Origin: Scleropages formosus
Lineage: Eukaryota > Chordata > Actinopteri > Osteoglossiformes > Osteoglossidae
Assembly: GCF_900964775.1 (NCBI RefSeq)
Contig: NC_041809.1
Span: 27,663,338 to 27,727,337 of the forward strand
Length of the DNA: 64,000 nt
Direction of reading: 5' to 3'
The notes under the pieces are model-generated. The model was not told the DNA's origin. It was given only the letters and a program-made list of their open reading frames with translations, and made no database searches. Made by a program: the position numbers and the translations under genes. This document shows, one piece after another, positions 50,841-61,940 of the stretch. Each line of letters starts with the position of its first letter. Position 1 is the stretch's first letter.

Positions 50841-51357
50841 ATCTTATGCGACACCTGGTGGCAGAGTGTTGTAGCGCAAGTGTGGAATTGGCAGGACTGC
50901 AAGGAGAACAAACACATTCCTCTAAGGGACAAGCGGATCTCCCCTCTTATTCTTGGCCTCCTCAACTTTGTGCATTTCTGCACAGCTCAGCAATTCGGAC
51001 GAAGCAGAAATGCGCGCTTAGTTCAGACCTTCTCGGTTTCTGATCCATTATCCAGGCTGAAAAAACTGTCCGCTTTCACAATGTCAGTATTCACAATGTT
51101 TTCGTTTTTAATGTTTTCATTAAAATATTAAATTAATTTTTTTGTCGTTTGGAATAGCAGTAGGAGCGCATGAAAAATATATTTCAGGTGAATCTCGTTT
51201 TTGTCCTTCGGTGGAGAAATTTAGCAGTTTCTTTCGTGCTTTATTGACCCCATTTGTAGCTCCATTTGAAAACCTGCAAAACGGGGTAGAGAAGCTTTTC
51301 ATTTAAAAATGTCAATTTATATAAATAATAAATAAATACTATAAAATGTCTTTGTTA

Positions 51358-51570
51358 GGGGAGTGTGGTGGCGCAGTGGGTTGGACCACAGTCCTGCTCT
51401 CCGGTGGGTCTGGGGTTCGAGTCCCGCTTGGGGTGCCTTGTGACGGACTGGCGTCCTGTCCTGGGTGTGTCCCCTCCCCTTCTGGCCTTACGCCCTGTGT
51501 TACCGGGTAGGCTCTGGTTCCCCGTGATCCTGTATGGGACAAGCGGTTCTGAAAATGCGTGTGTGTGTGT
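51358..51570 (+). repeat. TG-tailed SINE with target-site repeat
   Basis: Full length (GTGTGGTGGCGCAGTGGG, GGTTCGAGTCCC, GGGACAAGCGGTTCTG, GTGTGTGT). GTCTTTGTTA is repeated directly on both sides. Confidence 0.92.
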
Positions 51571-51764
51571 GTCTTTGTTAATCATCTATGGTGATGTTAA
51601 TCACACTTTGCTGCCAGCGTAGAAGCTTGAAAAATCAAAGCCGGCTCTGCATGAAAGCTCACAATATGACTTGATTTAAAATTGAAGATGCTCAGCCCTC
51701 ATGGCAAGGGGGGTATTAAAAGACAAGCTGGAAATAATTTTTCTTACAAATTTCATAAAATAAT

Positions 51765-51981
51765 GGGGGGTGCAGTGGCACAAAGGGTTTGGCCCGTGCC
51801 TGCTCTCTGGCGGGTCTGGGGTTCGAGCCCTGCTTGGGATGCCCTGCGATGAACTGGTGTCCTGCCCTGAGTGTCTCCCCTGCCTCACGCCCCACAGTGC
51901 CAGGCTAGGTTCCAGCTCCCCGCGATCCTGCTTGGGACAAGCGGCCTCAGACAGTGTGTGTGTGTGTGTGTGTGTGTGTGT
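51765..51981 (+). repeat. TG-tailed SINE with target-site repeat
   Basis: GGGGTGCAGTGGCACAAAGG to GGGACAAGCGGCCTCAG and (TG)n. TCATAAAATAA flanks it on both sides. Confidence 0.92.
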
Positions 51982-53276
51982 TGTCATAAAATAAAGCAGT
52001 GGGCCTGAGGAGAGCGTGTAAGCCATCCTGTTAACTGCTCGCTTCCTGAGAGCCACCAGTTGATTTTTCTATACTTATTTATTAACCCATATAATCATGG
52101 GTTAGAGCCGCAACTTTATAATTAAATAGCTCCAGTAAACATTACTCAGCTGTATAAGACAGTTTAAGTCACAAAAACATTTTAAATCGCTTTGGAGGAA
52201 AGCATGATGTAAATAACTAAATATAATTATGACATTACAGTGGGCAGCTTATTCGTCTAGTCTTGGGAGTTCTAGAACTGTCCATGGTGCTGAAGCCCTG
52301 TTTGTTGCAGCGTTGCAGTTTGTGTCACACGATGCTGACTGACATCAGTACGCTGGGTTCCTGACTCGTAAACCTCGGAGCGACAAACTGCTCACCATAA
52401 CAGAGAAATAAGCGTGCCTGGTGAAAACACGCACCAGAGGTTCGGGCGACGCGTGGACAGATGACGATCGTGAATAGTAAGTGTTGCCTAGTCTGGCCAC
52501 GGTTCTTATTCGTAATGGCTCGTATATATGTCCAGTGTGATGAGTCAGAGGGCGTAGACCCGAGAATTTGTGTCCGGGCTTTCCGGAGGCAGGGCCGTCT
52601 GCTAGCCTGCTGTCCGTGAGCTGCGTGCTGGGGAGAGAAAGAAAAAAGGGGGATGGTGGGAGGCTGTGCTGCTGTCGTGTTGCCGAAATGTACGTTTCGT
52701 TTATTCCTTCTGCAGAGGCTCTTCTCCATAGTGTCATACCGCTCGGTGTAAAGAAACGTTCATTTCACCCACAGACAGACAGCTGCAGACACACAAATCT
52801 CGGAGCGCAGTAACTTTGTCTAACGCCATCATTTTTGGCATCGTTCATCAGACGAGTAGGTGCGTGTGGAACTGATGACGACCCCCGGCTCGCTGCGTGT
52901 CAGGTGACGCTAACAAACATTTCGAATAAGGGAGCAACTCTTTGTCCCGCTTTAGTTTCTAAATAGGGGGCTTACTGTAAAAAAATTCCGCAATTGCTTG
53001 CAAAAGCGAGAAGTGCCGTTTTTTGTGACTGTCTGTGGTTGCGTCTGTGTTATACACTTGAATTCTGGGAGCGAGATGTTCTACCGTCGCCTTGTTAAAT
53101 AATAGATGAGGTGAGTCACACACGCACACTGTTACGTGAACACATCGTGTACATTTACTGTCTTACCGGTTTATAACTCTGCTAGTATTGTTCAGTTTTT
53201 GTTCATTTAGACAAGTTGGAGTTGTTGTGTGCCTGTGGCCTTAACTAAGGGTAGACACACAAGCTGCATGATGCCC
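51982..53276. other. spacer: nothing recognised
   Basis: 52320-52900 is CpG-richer and could be a promoter, but no exon is convincing on either strand; long overlapping minus ORFs at 52325-52737 lack recognisable domains. Confidence 0.4.
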
Positions 53277-54085
53277 CTATGAAGGTACAGTAAGGAAGGC
53301 CTTCCTGCTACTGCCATCAAACCTCTGCAGCTGATACGGAACGCGGCTGCACGAGTTGCGTTTGATTTGCCGAAGCGTTCCCACGTATCTCCTCTACTCA
53401 TTTCTCTGCACTGGCTTCCTATAGCTGCCTGGATCAAATTCAAGACCCAGGTTATTGCCTACAAATGCATCAGTAGAACTGCTCACAGCTATTTACAGGA
53501 CTTGATCAAGTGCTACACCCCAACCGGACCCCTTTGCTCGTCTACTGCTGCTCGCTTGGTGGTCCCACACGCGAAAGGTAAAGCTCGGAGGTTCTCCGTT
53601 CTGGCTCCATTGTGGTGGAATGACCTTCCCCTGTCGCTCAGAACTGCTGAATCTCTGTCTAAAATCAAGAAGGGTCTGAAAACTTACCTTTTCCGGACCC
53701 ATTTCACCCAAGATCTCTCCAGCTCATGTACGGTGTAAATGTTCATGCACCGTAACTTCATGAGCATCACCAGATAAAGCCTTTACACAGGCACTGCTCC
53801 GGCATTGCATGTGAATATTTGTTTAGGTACCTTACTATAGAAAAAAAAAAAAATTGTAGGAGGTTATCAGGATTCATCTATCCTGCATTTTATGCACCTA
53901 CTCGTGCGATGAACATTCGTGCATCGAGGTGGAAAGTAACAAACTGGGTTTACTTAAGAGTCACATGTCTACAGCCATGTCTCTTTCTCCTAATGTAACG
54001 CACAAATCTGTATTTTCTCTGAGATGCACGTCGCTTTGGACAAAAGCATCTGCTAAATGAATAAATGCAAATGTAAATGTAAAGA
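53277..54085 (+). mobile_element. L2-like LINE 3' end: reverse transcriptase C-terminus and 3' UTR
   Basis: The open frame from about 53300 to 53738 reads LIRNAAARVAFDLPKRSHVS, LLISLHWLPIAAWIKFKT, RRFSVLAPLWWNDLPLSLR, SLSKIKKGLKTYLFRTHF. This is the signature of the end of reverse transcriptase in L2/CR1-clade LINEs of fish. The 3' UTR follows and ends GTCGCTTTGGACAAAAGCAT and CTGCTAAATGAATAAATGC with a short TAAATG repeat. It is 5'-truncated but the remaining frame is open, so the insertion is relatively young. A second copy lies at 21358 (minus). Confidence 0.85.
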
Positions 54086-54099
54086 CTAAAGAGCACTGG

Positions 54100-54540
54100 T
54101 GTCACGTCCAAACCCTCAACTCAGTCGACAGCACCTGACTCCAGTTCAGCACCTACCCTTTAAAAGAGACTCCGCAACTCCCAGACCTTTGCGGAATCTC
54201 ATCAGGGACAACCGCCCTTTCTCGTGACTCTTCGTTCACAAGCATCGCTAACTCTTTGTTCAAGTCCTCTGGTTTCTGACTCTTCGCTTTGTTTCCCGAC
54301 CACGTCCACGGATCTTCGCTCTGACCCTGACCGCCGATCGACCGACCCTTCGCCTGTCCCCGACACCGAGAACTCGCCTCGTCCCTCGTTTCCGGACGAA
54401 CGCCGCTGCACTTGGGTCCAGCCATCCCAGGCCCCAATGTTTCGCGTGCCAACTGGATGTTTCAAATCATACATGAGTTATGTTGAGCCTGTGGCTGTAA
54501 GCATTGAGTCTCTGTGTGTTATCTGTAAAATAAATTAGGG
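54100..54540 (+). mobile_element. LTR-like fossil fragment (fish Gypsy-type layout)
   Basis: Begins TGTCACGTCC, runs through TTTAAAAGAGACTCCGCAAC and a C-rich region GACCCTGACCGCCGATCGAC, and ends near an AATAAA-type signal (54529-54535). It resembles solo LTRs of fish Gypsy elements. No internal genes accompany it. Family uncertain; an old insertion. Confidence 0.3.
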
Positions 54541-54544
54541 TTAG

Positions 54545-55426
54545 GGGTTTGGGAAACTGACAAAGGATGAAACATAAAGGATGGTAATTGCACATTATAG
54601 GAAAAGAAGGAAATAATACACTTTCTTATAAGTTAAATCAATAATCGGCCGAACTGGGAAATGATAAACAATTGTGAATACATGAAACCAAAATTAAGGA
54701 AAGATTGTACTGAGCTAGTAAGACCTGGATGAAACTCTACAGATGTTTTTGTTAACTGCTGTAGTGTCATTTGGTTTATACAATCACGATTAAATAGCCA
54801 TTGACATGATGTTGACAGAAGGCATCAGCTGACAGTGAGGATGCATCGCCAATAGTTCACAGTAAAACTTGCAATTAGTTTTGAGGAGAGAAAATTAAAA
54901 CGTCACGTGTGAAAAATTTTAAAGTGATAAGAAGAGGGTGATAGAAATGCAATAGAGTAAAAGTACAGTGAATGCACTCGAGTAAAAGTATCAGTAAAAA
55001 AAATGCTATATAAAGGGCAATTTCGTCAAAAAGTGACTTTTTTTATTACTATTGTGTTGATAATGGAAGGGCTGAGGTGGAGCCTCTTCGGTAGACAGTT
55101 GTGTTCAAATATCATGGTACCCGAGTCATTTACCAGACCTCTTAACCTAAAAAGAGTAAAGAGCCAGAGACCTGGTGAGACCTGAGGACTCAACAAGCTT
55201 GTTAAGAAAGCTGATTCTGTCATGGGTCTGACCCTGACTCAACGGATGCAGTGGCAGAGAGCCCCACTGGGGTGAGGCAGTGGTTCACATCCCACCGATC
55301 AAGTGATTCGAATGAGCTCTTTTGTCACTGAACTGTTTCGTTACGGTGCTCAAAGAGTCGTGTTTGGGGGTCCTTCTTAGCAACAGCCATCTGCCCCTAT
55401 ACTGTAGCTCGTGGGCCTGTTAGTAA
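54545..55426. other. spacer: nothing recognised
   Basis: AT-rich sequence with no gene or clear repeat. Confidence 0.45.
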
Positions 55427-55618
55427 GGGGGTGTGATGGTGCAGCGGGTTTGGCCGGGTCCTGCTCTCCGGTGGGTCTGGGGTTCGAGTCCTGCTTGGGA
55501 TGCCTTGCGACGGACTGGCGTCCCGTCCTGGGTGTGTCCCCTCCCCCACCAGCCTTGCGCCCTGAGTTGCCAGGTTGGGCTCCAGCTCCCCGCGACCCCA
55601 AATGGGACAAGCGGTGTT
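55427..55618 (+). repeat. TG-tailed SINE without TG tail
   Basis: GGGGTGTGATGGTGCAGCGG, GGTTCGAGTCCTG, GGGACAAGCGGTG. The body is complete but the tail stops after GTGTTT. Confidence 0.85.
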
Positions 55619-56959
55619 TAGTTATTGTGCACCTTGTTATGAGCCATGATGAACTGCTGTGTGAGTGACTTTCCTCTAATGAAGTATTATACCATCCTAT
55701 GAACATACCTGGATTTGGAAAAAAGAGTAAAAGTGGCGCCTCAGACTCTTTCTTTCTTCCACTGGTCAGGGTTCTTATCTTTGTGCTTATTATTCCATGC
55801 GATGTGTTTTCTGCCATACGTGCAGATTTTTAACGATGACTCTAAAATTACCGATGAACATCTCACCTCAGTGAGGGCGCACCCAAATAGAGAAGAATGC
55901 GCAGATACACATGCATAGACACGAAAAAAGTCTTGCCTGTGTGCATTGTTCAGTATTTGAGAAGAGCAAGAGAATGCCAGCAAAGCTTTCGGTAAAGTGT
56001 GAGACGATGGAGGTGGAAAGAGAGAAATTCAGTGTTAAAGCAACACAAAGCACAGCGTGATGGAGGCTGACCAAGAAATAAACATGTCAAGGTAAATCAC
56101 GGTTCACCCACTCGGTAATGGCCCCCGTCATACCTCCTCCCCACCCCTGGAGAGTAAAAAGAGTTAAGTTCAAATCACTGAGGCTGTGTGTGGGATGAAG
56201 CTGTTGCCCACCACTGCGCTCTGACATTAAACAGCAGGATCTGAGGATTTTAGCTCAGATCCCAGGAATGGCACAAGTTTGAAAAAGCTGGCCAACCTAA
56301 CATGCCCCCCCCCCCAGAAGAAGTGTTCTATTACAATGTGTAATGTCTTGTCTAGAGTATGAAAGCTGCATAATTGCTACAAGAACAGAAACATATGGAT
56401 GCTGAGACATCTCTCCATTCATGGTCATGTGCACATGACACATCCTAGAGACCTGTTCATCCATGCCTGCGCTCATGCACATCAGTAACTTAAAGTAACA
56501 TGGTATCCGGGTGGTTAAGGACACAGAATGGAGGCTGTCAGTTCAAATCTCAGAAGAGGTTGTGCTGTTGCACCTTATCTAACGGCGTAAAAGGGCAATA
56601 ACAACATAGAGATATAAGCAATATAATAGCAATGACAATTATGCACAGCCAGACTGAGACAGGTGGGTAGAGAAGCGGGTATGTTGGTGCTGTTCCTACT
56701 AGGTGGATTTTTGGGTGCAGGCTTGCTTGTTGAGCAGCTGGTGCGAGTGGGTGTGAGATCCTGCAGAGCCTGGGAGTATGGATGAGAGCTCTCCCTTCAT
56801 CGCGCTCGCCTCCTTTGCACAACTTTCTGAAAAACAAAGGTTTTAAGATTAACTGGCCTCCTGATTGTCCCAGGTCTCAGTTCAATGCTTATTTCTTGGA
56901 AACTACGCACACAAGGGAGGGCTTAAAGTAAAGAAGACGTGTATGGCTTTGTAAATTAT
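55619..56959. other. spacer: nothing recognised
   Basis: No exon, RNA gene or clear repeat. A short C-run lies at 56306-56315. Confidence 0.45.
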
Positions 56960-57119
56960 CACACACACACTGTCTGAAGCCGCTTGTCCCGAGCGGGGTC
57001 GCAGCGAGCCGAAGCCTAACCCGGCAACACAGGACGCAAGGCTGGAGGGGACACAACCAGGACGGGACGCCAGTCCATCGCAAGGCACCCCAAGCGGGAC
57101 TCGAACCCCAGACCCAAAC
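56960..57119 (-). repeat. TG-tailed SINE, minus strand, head missing
   Basis: ACACACACACTGTCTGAAGC, CGCTTGTCCCGAGCGGGGTC, GGGACTCGAACCCCAGAC; the tRNA-like 5' end beyond the B box is missing. Confidence 0.82.
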
Positions 57120-57482
57120 CTGATTAAACCTTCCTGCACATCACATACAGGCACATGACGTCACACTCAGCAACACGAAGACACACTCACATGTTCCAGG
57201 AACAACGACAGCATCACCTCCCCGAACCCCTTCAGGTGATTACGATTGCGAGACAAAGTCTGGTTATTAATAATGCAGATGTAACTCAATTTGCTTACGA
57301 ATTTATTTGTGTAAAAAACCTCGTTATGAAACGTATTATAACTGTTTATTGGAGATGCCATCTAAGGGATTGGTGGACCTGCACTGATTTCATGCTTTGC
57401 TAAAAACATAAATTTTAGAAAGTAAATAAGTGGAAACAATATGCAACAACTTATATTATTAATTCACCATTACTTATTCACT

Positions 57483-57483
<1 letters not shown>

Positions 57484-57519
<36 letters not shown>

Positions 57520-57718
57520 TGTCTGAACCACTAGTCCCATACGGGATCACGGGGAGCCGGAGCCTAACCCTGCAACATGGGGCGTAAGGCTGGAGGGGGA
57601 GGGGACACACCCAGGACGGGACGCCAGTCCATCGCAAGGCACCCCAAGCGGGACTCGACCCCCAGACCCACCGGAGAGCAGGACCCGATCCAACCCACTG
57701 CACCACCGTGCCCCCCTA
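57484..57718 (-). repeat. TG-tailed SINE, minus strand, full length
   Basis: (CA)n at 57485-57519, GTCCCATACGGGATCACGG, GGGACTCGACCCCCAGACC, ending CTGCACCACCGTGCCCCCC. Confidence 0.9.
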
Positions 57719-58526
57719 TTACTTATTCCTTGATTAATGATTTAAAAAATAAAATGGTATATCGTAATAACTTGTACACGTACCCAGGAAAACATGTAAA
57801 GCAAATTCATGGGGCACACCTGGGCCAGACGTCCAAAAATTAAAGAAATCAGATCCTTCAAAATGCAAGTGACACATTTTTTAAAAAAATGTCTTTTGAC
57901 TCCAATTACAATAAAAATTAAATACTAACAAATCACTGCTGTGAAGCAACACTAGAACAGATAAACCGCACTGCACATTTGTTGTTTGCATTAAAAAGTG
58001 AATAAACGGAGATATCATTTATGGATGTGGAGAATGGAAGAGGTGCACTGCGCGCACTGTGTTTCTGACGTTATTCTCTTTGGTGAATTCTGATTTCCTG
58101 AGGAAGCTTTCGAATTGAGCGTTAGGGGGAAAACAAGGGAGGAAGCAGATAAACAAGAGAAACCCAGAACCTTCTCCCCTTCTCCCGGACCCCTGCGTAT
58201 CCCTCCCACTCTGCTGGTCCATCTGCTGTAGCGCAGGAGCCAGGCCCTCCTAGTCAGCCTGCTGCTGACCACAGGAAACCAGCGCTTCCTCTTTCACCAG
58301 CCAGCTTCTCGAAAACATGGTACAGTCGGAGGGAAATAAAGCGTTTTCCTTTCAAATCTGTCGCAAGGAACGGAGCACCAACCAGAAGTGCGGTCTCACC
58401 TGTGGTTTAACAGCAGGTGATTTAGCTGCTTGACAGAAGATCCTCTGCTGTTAATGGGTGAAAGCAGCTGCTGCAAGAACCATGACAGCGTCACCTAGTG
58501 TGAGAACTGCAAGTGCAAATAAACAT
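57719..58526. other. spacer: nothing recognised
   Basis: Overlapping minus-strand ORFs at 58015-58272 have no domain I recognise. Confidence 0.4.
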
Positions 58527-58850
58527 GACATTTCTTTACTTAGCTGACACTTCCTTCCAAGGAAACTTACGATGTCAATCAACCCATAATTATTTACCCA
58601 TTTATAGAACTGGGTAATTTTTCTTTTTTTTTTTTTTTTACTGGAGCAATTCAGGGTTAAGTACCTTGCTCAAGGCTACTACAGCCAGAGGTGAGATGTG
58701 AACCTGTGACCTTTGTGTCTAAAGACAGCTGCTCTAATCACTATAAAACCAGCTGTAATTTTACCAAAGTACTCTAGAGTAAGTACCTTGCTCAAGGGTA
58801 CTACAGCAACCTTTGGATGCAAAGGCAGCAGCTCTAACCACCCGTAGCAC
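58527..58850 (-). repeat. tRNA-derived SINE plus partial second copy
   Basis: Same family as 29025: tail GCTGACACTTCCTTCCAAGG, T-run at 58621-58639, GTACCTTGCTCAAGGCTACT, and head ACTATAAAACCAGCTG to 58755. A second partial copy (GTACCTTGCTCAAGGGTACT, AGCAGCTCTAACCACC) follows to about 58845. Confidence 0.75.
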
Positions 58851-59230
58851 GCCGAGGCGGCCCGTTAAGGGGGCGGAGACGGGGGCAAAGCAGCCACAGC
58901 TGGGGCTGATTACCTTCCCTATTTCTTCCCTGGCGCCCAGCAGTAGGGGGAAGCGACGGAGGAGGAGAGCGAATCCCGAGAGACAGAGACAGAGACAGAG
59001 ACAGAGACAGAGACAGAGACGAACCCGAACCCGGAGATGACGCCAGCGTCCGGATCGACCCGAGGCTCCCTGCCCCCCGACCCGCACGAAGCCCCATCCT
59101 ACCTGTTCCCTGGCCCCTCTTTTCCATCCCCTTCCTTCTCCCCGCACTAAGAGCAAATAAAACCCCTCAGAGACGGGCACCGCACCTCTTCTGTCCCGCT
59201 TCGTCTCTTACACCACCGTACTACCAGCTG
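58851..59230 (+). mobile_element. possible LTR-like fossil fragment with (GAGACA)n
   Basis: GC-rich block with a (GAGACA)n repeat at 58979-59020, a C-rich stretch, then AATAAAACCCCTCAGAGACG and TCTGTCCCGCTTCGTCTC, a poly(A)-signal region like the end of an LTR. No coding parts. Family uncertain. Confidence 0.28.
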
Positions 59231-59239
59231 CCCGGTTGC

Positions 59240-59440
59240 TCCGTCACGTAAGAGAATACAGCTGAAACTCCTCCGAGAGCAGTGACTCCAAGGTCTCCTT
59301 GAGACAGTCCTGTGCCATCACCGTATGCAGGGAATGAGCAAAGGGCCCATTCTGAAGGACCTTAGAGCCGTATTTAAGAGCTCGCCTGGGATGATGGGGT
59401 GCAGTGCATCTGTAGATCTCACTTCTCTTCCAGTGAAACA
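59240..59440 (-). other. unidentified coding-like segment, minus strand
   Basis: Open on the minus strand: RALKYGSKVLQNGPFAHSLH, TVMAQDCLKETLESLLSEEF, QLYSLT then stop at about 59246. Amino-acid composition looks like a real protein C-terminus. I do not recognise it, and no matching upstream exon is certain. May be a terminal exon, a pseudogene piece or chance. Confidence 0.3.
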
Positions 59441-59730
59441 CACTACCTGCTTGCTATTACCTCCTCCATGCCTCTCAGCCCTTTTGTCCTATTCCCTCAT
59501 CCCTCTCCTTTGTCCCCATGATCATTCTTGGATTATCGACCTCTTGCCTGTTTACTGACCTCATCTTTTGGATTCCCTTGCGTTCGACGTTTGCCCAGAC
59601 CTTCACCTGCCCACCAACTACGAGTTTGGCTTTGCGAAATAAAAGTCCTGCTCGCTCCGCACTCGAGTCCTGCCACTTCCTTCCGGAACCGCGCCGTGGC
59701 AAGATCAACGCAGACCCGCCAACCCCTTAA
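59441..59730 (+). mobile_element. LTR-like fossil fragment
   Basis: Pyrimidine-rich sequence with CTTGCCTGTTTACTGACCTC, TTCGACGTTTGCCCAGACCT, ACTACGAGTTTGGCTTTGCG, AATAAAAGTCCTGCTCGCTC and CGCCGTGGCAAGATCAAC: the layout of the end of a fish Gypsy-type LTR. No internal region is attached. Looks old. Confidence 0.4.
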
Positions 59731-60139
59731 ATGGCAAAGCCTGCACATTCTCGGCCTTGTTAGACACACCGGGACAGAGATGAAGACGAAGACCTTCCGC
59801 TTGTGCTTATGTTGGTGCTCTATCTAACTTGAAAAGTGTTTTTCTCTTTCAGTGCTTTGACAGTGCAGCCTTTGGAATGCTGCAAGGCCGAGGCTGGACA
59901 GAAGACCTAGATCTGCGCTCCTGAGTGAACAATACTCATCTAGCATAGGCTTTTACCGGTAAAGTTAAAGCAACGTCAGACTGTCACAGTTAATCCAATA
60001 GTTTATACCCATAGAAGGTTATACATCAACACTACTATTCAAGAATGCGTGAGAATGTGAGAAAGTAGCAAAATAAATAATGTTAACATTGATCCCTCTC
60101 TGATCTCCAGCTTTGAAGGAGCATCGCTTCCCAGCAGCT

Positions 60140-60330
60140 CTGCAGCCTACGTTTATGTATTCATTTAGCGGACGCTTTCCTCTAAAGAGACGCACATCTC
60201 AGAGAACGGTACAAAGAGTGCATTGCACCAGCAGAAAGAGAGATCTGGATGCAGACACGTGATTCTAGAGTATAGTCAGTTTGTCACATTCCACCATGTG
60301 AGCCAGCATACTTCATACGAGTAGCTGCAT
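60140..60330 (-). repeat. LINE 3' UTR fragment
   Basis: TATTCATTTAGCGGACGCTT, AGACGCACATCTCAGAGAAC, GATGCAGACACGTGATTCTA, CATACGAGTAGCTGCATATG: the 3' end of the L2-like family at 21358 and 53277. Confidence 0.6.
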
Positions 60331-60505
60331 ATGTCTAACTCCAAGCAGAGCAGGCCTCCAGCAGGAGGTGCAGCAGCAAACTCTCGGCGCGAGCAGGAGC
60401 CCAGGAGGCCCTGCTGAAGGCTCTCCGAGCTTCTCAAGAGGAAGGCCGAGGGCATGTCCAGCACGTTGGCCTTGCTGCAGTGCATGTTCTCCATGTTAAG
60501 CAAGG
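60330..60505 (-). other. unidentified coding-like segment, minus strand
   Basis: The open frame on the minus strand reads MENMHCSKANVLDMPSAF, LLRSSESLQQGLLGSCSRR. It is GC-richer than its surroundings. It might be an exon of the same unknown minus-strand gene as 59240-59440, but there is no proof. Confidence 0.25.
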
Positions 60506-61079
60506 ATCAGTTAGCATCTAAAGGGTAACATCTTGGGGATCTCTAAATCTTTAGAGTTATGGTGCAATAAGCAAGTGATTTATATCCAAAACACCACAAA
60601 CAAGAACTTTATTCCCAACAAAAAACAGAAGTGAAACCCCCAGCAGGGCTGGAATATGAAATCTGAAACCACCCTCTGCTTCTCTCACTTTTGCCAGTAG
60701 GGGGCAGTAATACTCTAGGATTCTTCAGCAAAACCTAACTAGGTGTCTGCACCCTGTTATATACAGGCTCTTATTGATGGGAAAAAAATAAAACATATGA
60801 AAAACCCTTTAAAGGTTGTCACAACATGTTATGAAACACTTTAAATTTGTCTGACCATCTGCCTGCCGACCTTAGATGACCCCAATAGAGGTGTAACCCT
60901 GCTCTACTGCCTACTGATTGCAGAGAGGGTGCGCTCAGGGTAACGAGGGCCGATTCAACGTCCCTTTCTGTCCCTGTGTGTTTGTCTCTCTGGGCTGACT
61001 AATATTAAAGTGAGCACCAAGCAGTAACAATATTGTCTGCTCCAGGAGGTGGACTAGTTATCAGTTTAGTACAGCATAG
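60506..61079. other. spacer: nothing recognised
   Basis: No gene or clear repeat. Confidence 0.4.
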
Positions 61080-61442
61080 GGCAGCATGGTGACTCAGTCA
61101 GTAGTGCTGCTGTCTCACAGCGCCTGGGTGGTGTGAGAGAACACGGGTTTGATCCCTGCTGAGTCTGTATGGAGTTTGCATGTTCTCCCCGTGTCTGTAT
61201 GGGTTTCCTCTGGGTGCTCTGGTTTCCTCCCACAGTCCAAAGGCATACTGTTCAGGTTCACCCATAGTGTGTGAGACAGAGAGAGTGTGTTCCACTGATG
61301 TATGGATGAGTGACCCATTGTAAGTAGTGTATCTAGCAGTGTAAGTCACCACGGTGAATAAGGTGTGTGGGCTGATAACACTACATAGAGTTCACTGGAA
61401 GTTGCTTTGGAGAAAAGCCTCTGCTAAATAAATGTAAATGTG
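61080..61442 (+). repeat. V-SINE-like tRNA-derived SINE, full length
   Basis: Head GGCAGCATGGTGACTCAGTC, B box GGTTTGATCCCTG, central GGAGTTTGCATGTTCTCCCC and GGTTTCCTCCCACAGTCCAA, 3' part GTGTGGGCTGATAACACTAC, tail GAAGTTGCTTTGGAGAAAAG and CTAAATAAATGTAAATGT. The best copy of this family in the window. Confidence 0.87.
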
Positions 61443-61754
61443 ACAGTCTTCCACAATTCAGTCCTTTCTGAGAAGGATAGTTGGAGAAGAGAAATGGACC
61501 ATGGGAGCCTGATGTTGGCTCACCCACAGCAGACCTTCCTTATCTTCTACTGGGACCTAAGCCAGCTGTCCGTGTTTGACCCCAGTGCTGTCCCCTCAGA
61601 GCAGCCACATTGCTATGCTCTTTGTCAATGGAGCAGGGCTTATGGGAAAAAGAGAAGAGAGATGTTAAATATTATCTGGTTTTATAATTACTGTATATTC
61701 TTCCGACTGTTTGTCAAGATGCCGGACAAGACAGCCGACACTATGGTGTTGCCT
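61443..61754. other. spacer with weak coding-like patch
   Basis: 61495-61640 on the plus strand reads TFLIFYWDLSQLSVFDPSAV and has an acceptor-like CACAGCAG before it. No family recognised; probably chance. Confidence 0.2.
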
Positions 61755-61940
61755 TTAGACCCAAAGGTTGCATGTCTGAGTCTCACCTCCAGCTATAGAA
61801 CCCTTGAAGAAAGTAGTTACCCTAAAATTGTACCGGTAAAGTGAGCCAGCTGTATCAATGGATAAATAATTATAATGAGATTAACATTGTAAGTCACTTT
61901 GGAGAAAAGTGTCAGCTAAATGAGTAAAATTAATGTAAAA
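61755..61940 (+). repeat. SINE of the 29025 family, diverged
   Basis: ACCCAAAGGTTGCATGTCTG, TAGTTACCCTAAAATTGTAC, then the shared tail GTAAGTCACTTTGGAGAAAA and GTCAGCTAAATGAGTAAA. Confidence 0.6.

Noticed and set aside
52325-52737. Two overlapping minus ORFs of about 130 residues
   Set aside because: No recognisable motif, and open in two frames at once, as expected in CpG-rich non-coding DNA.
58979-59020. (GAGACA)n as a CRISPR-like array
   Set aside because: Simple 6-base tandem repeat without spacers, in a vertebrate genome.
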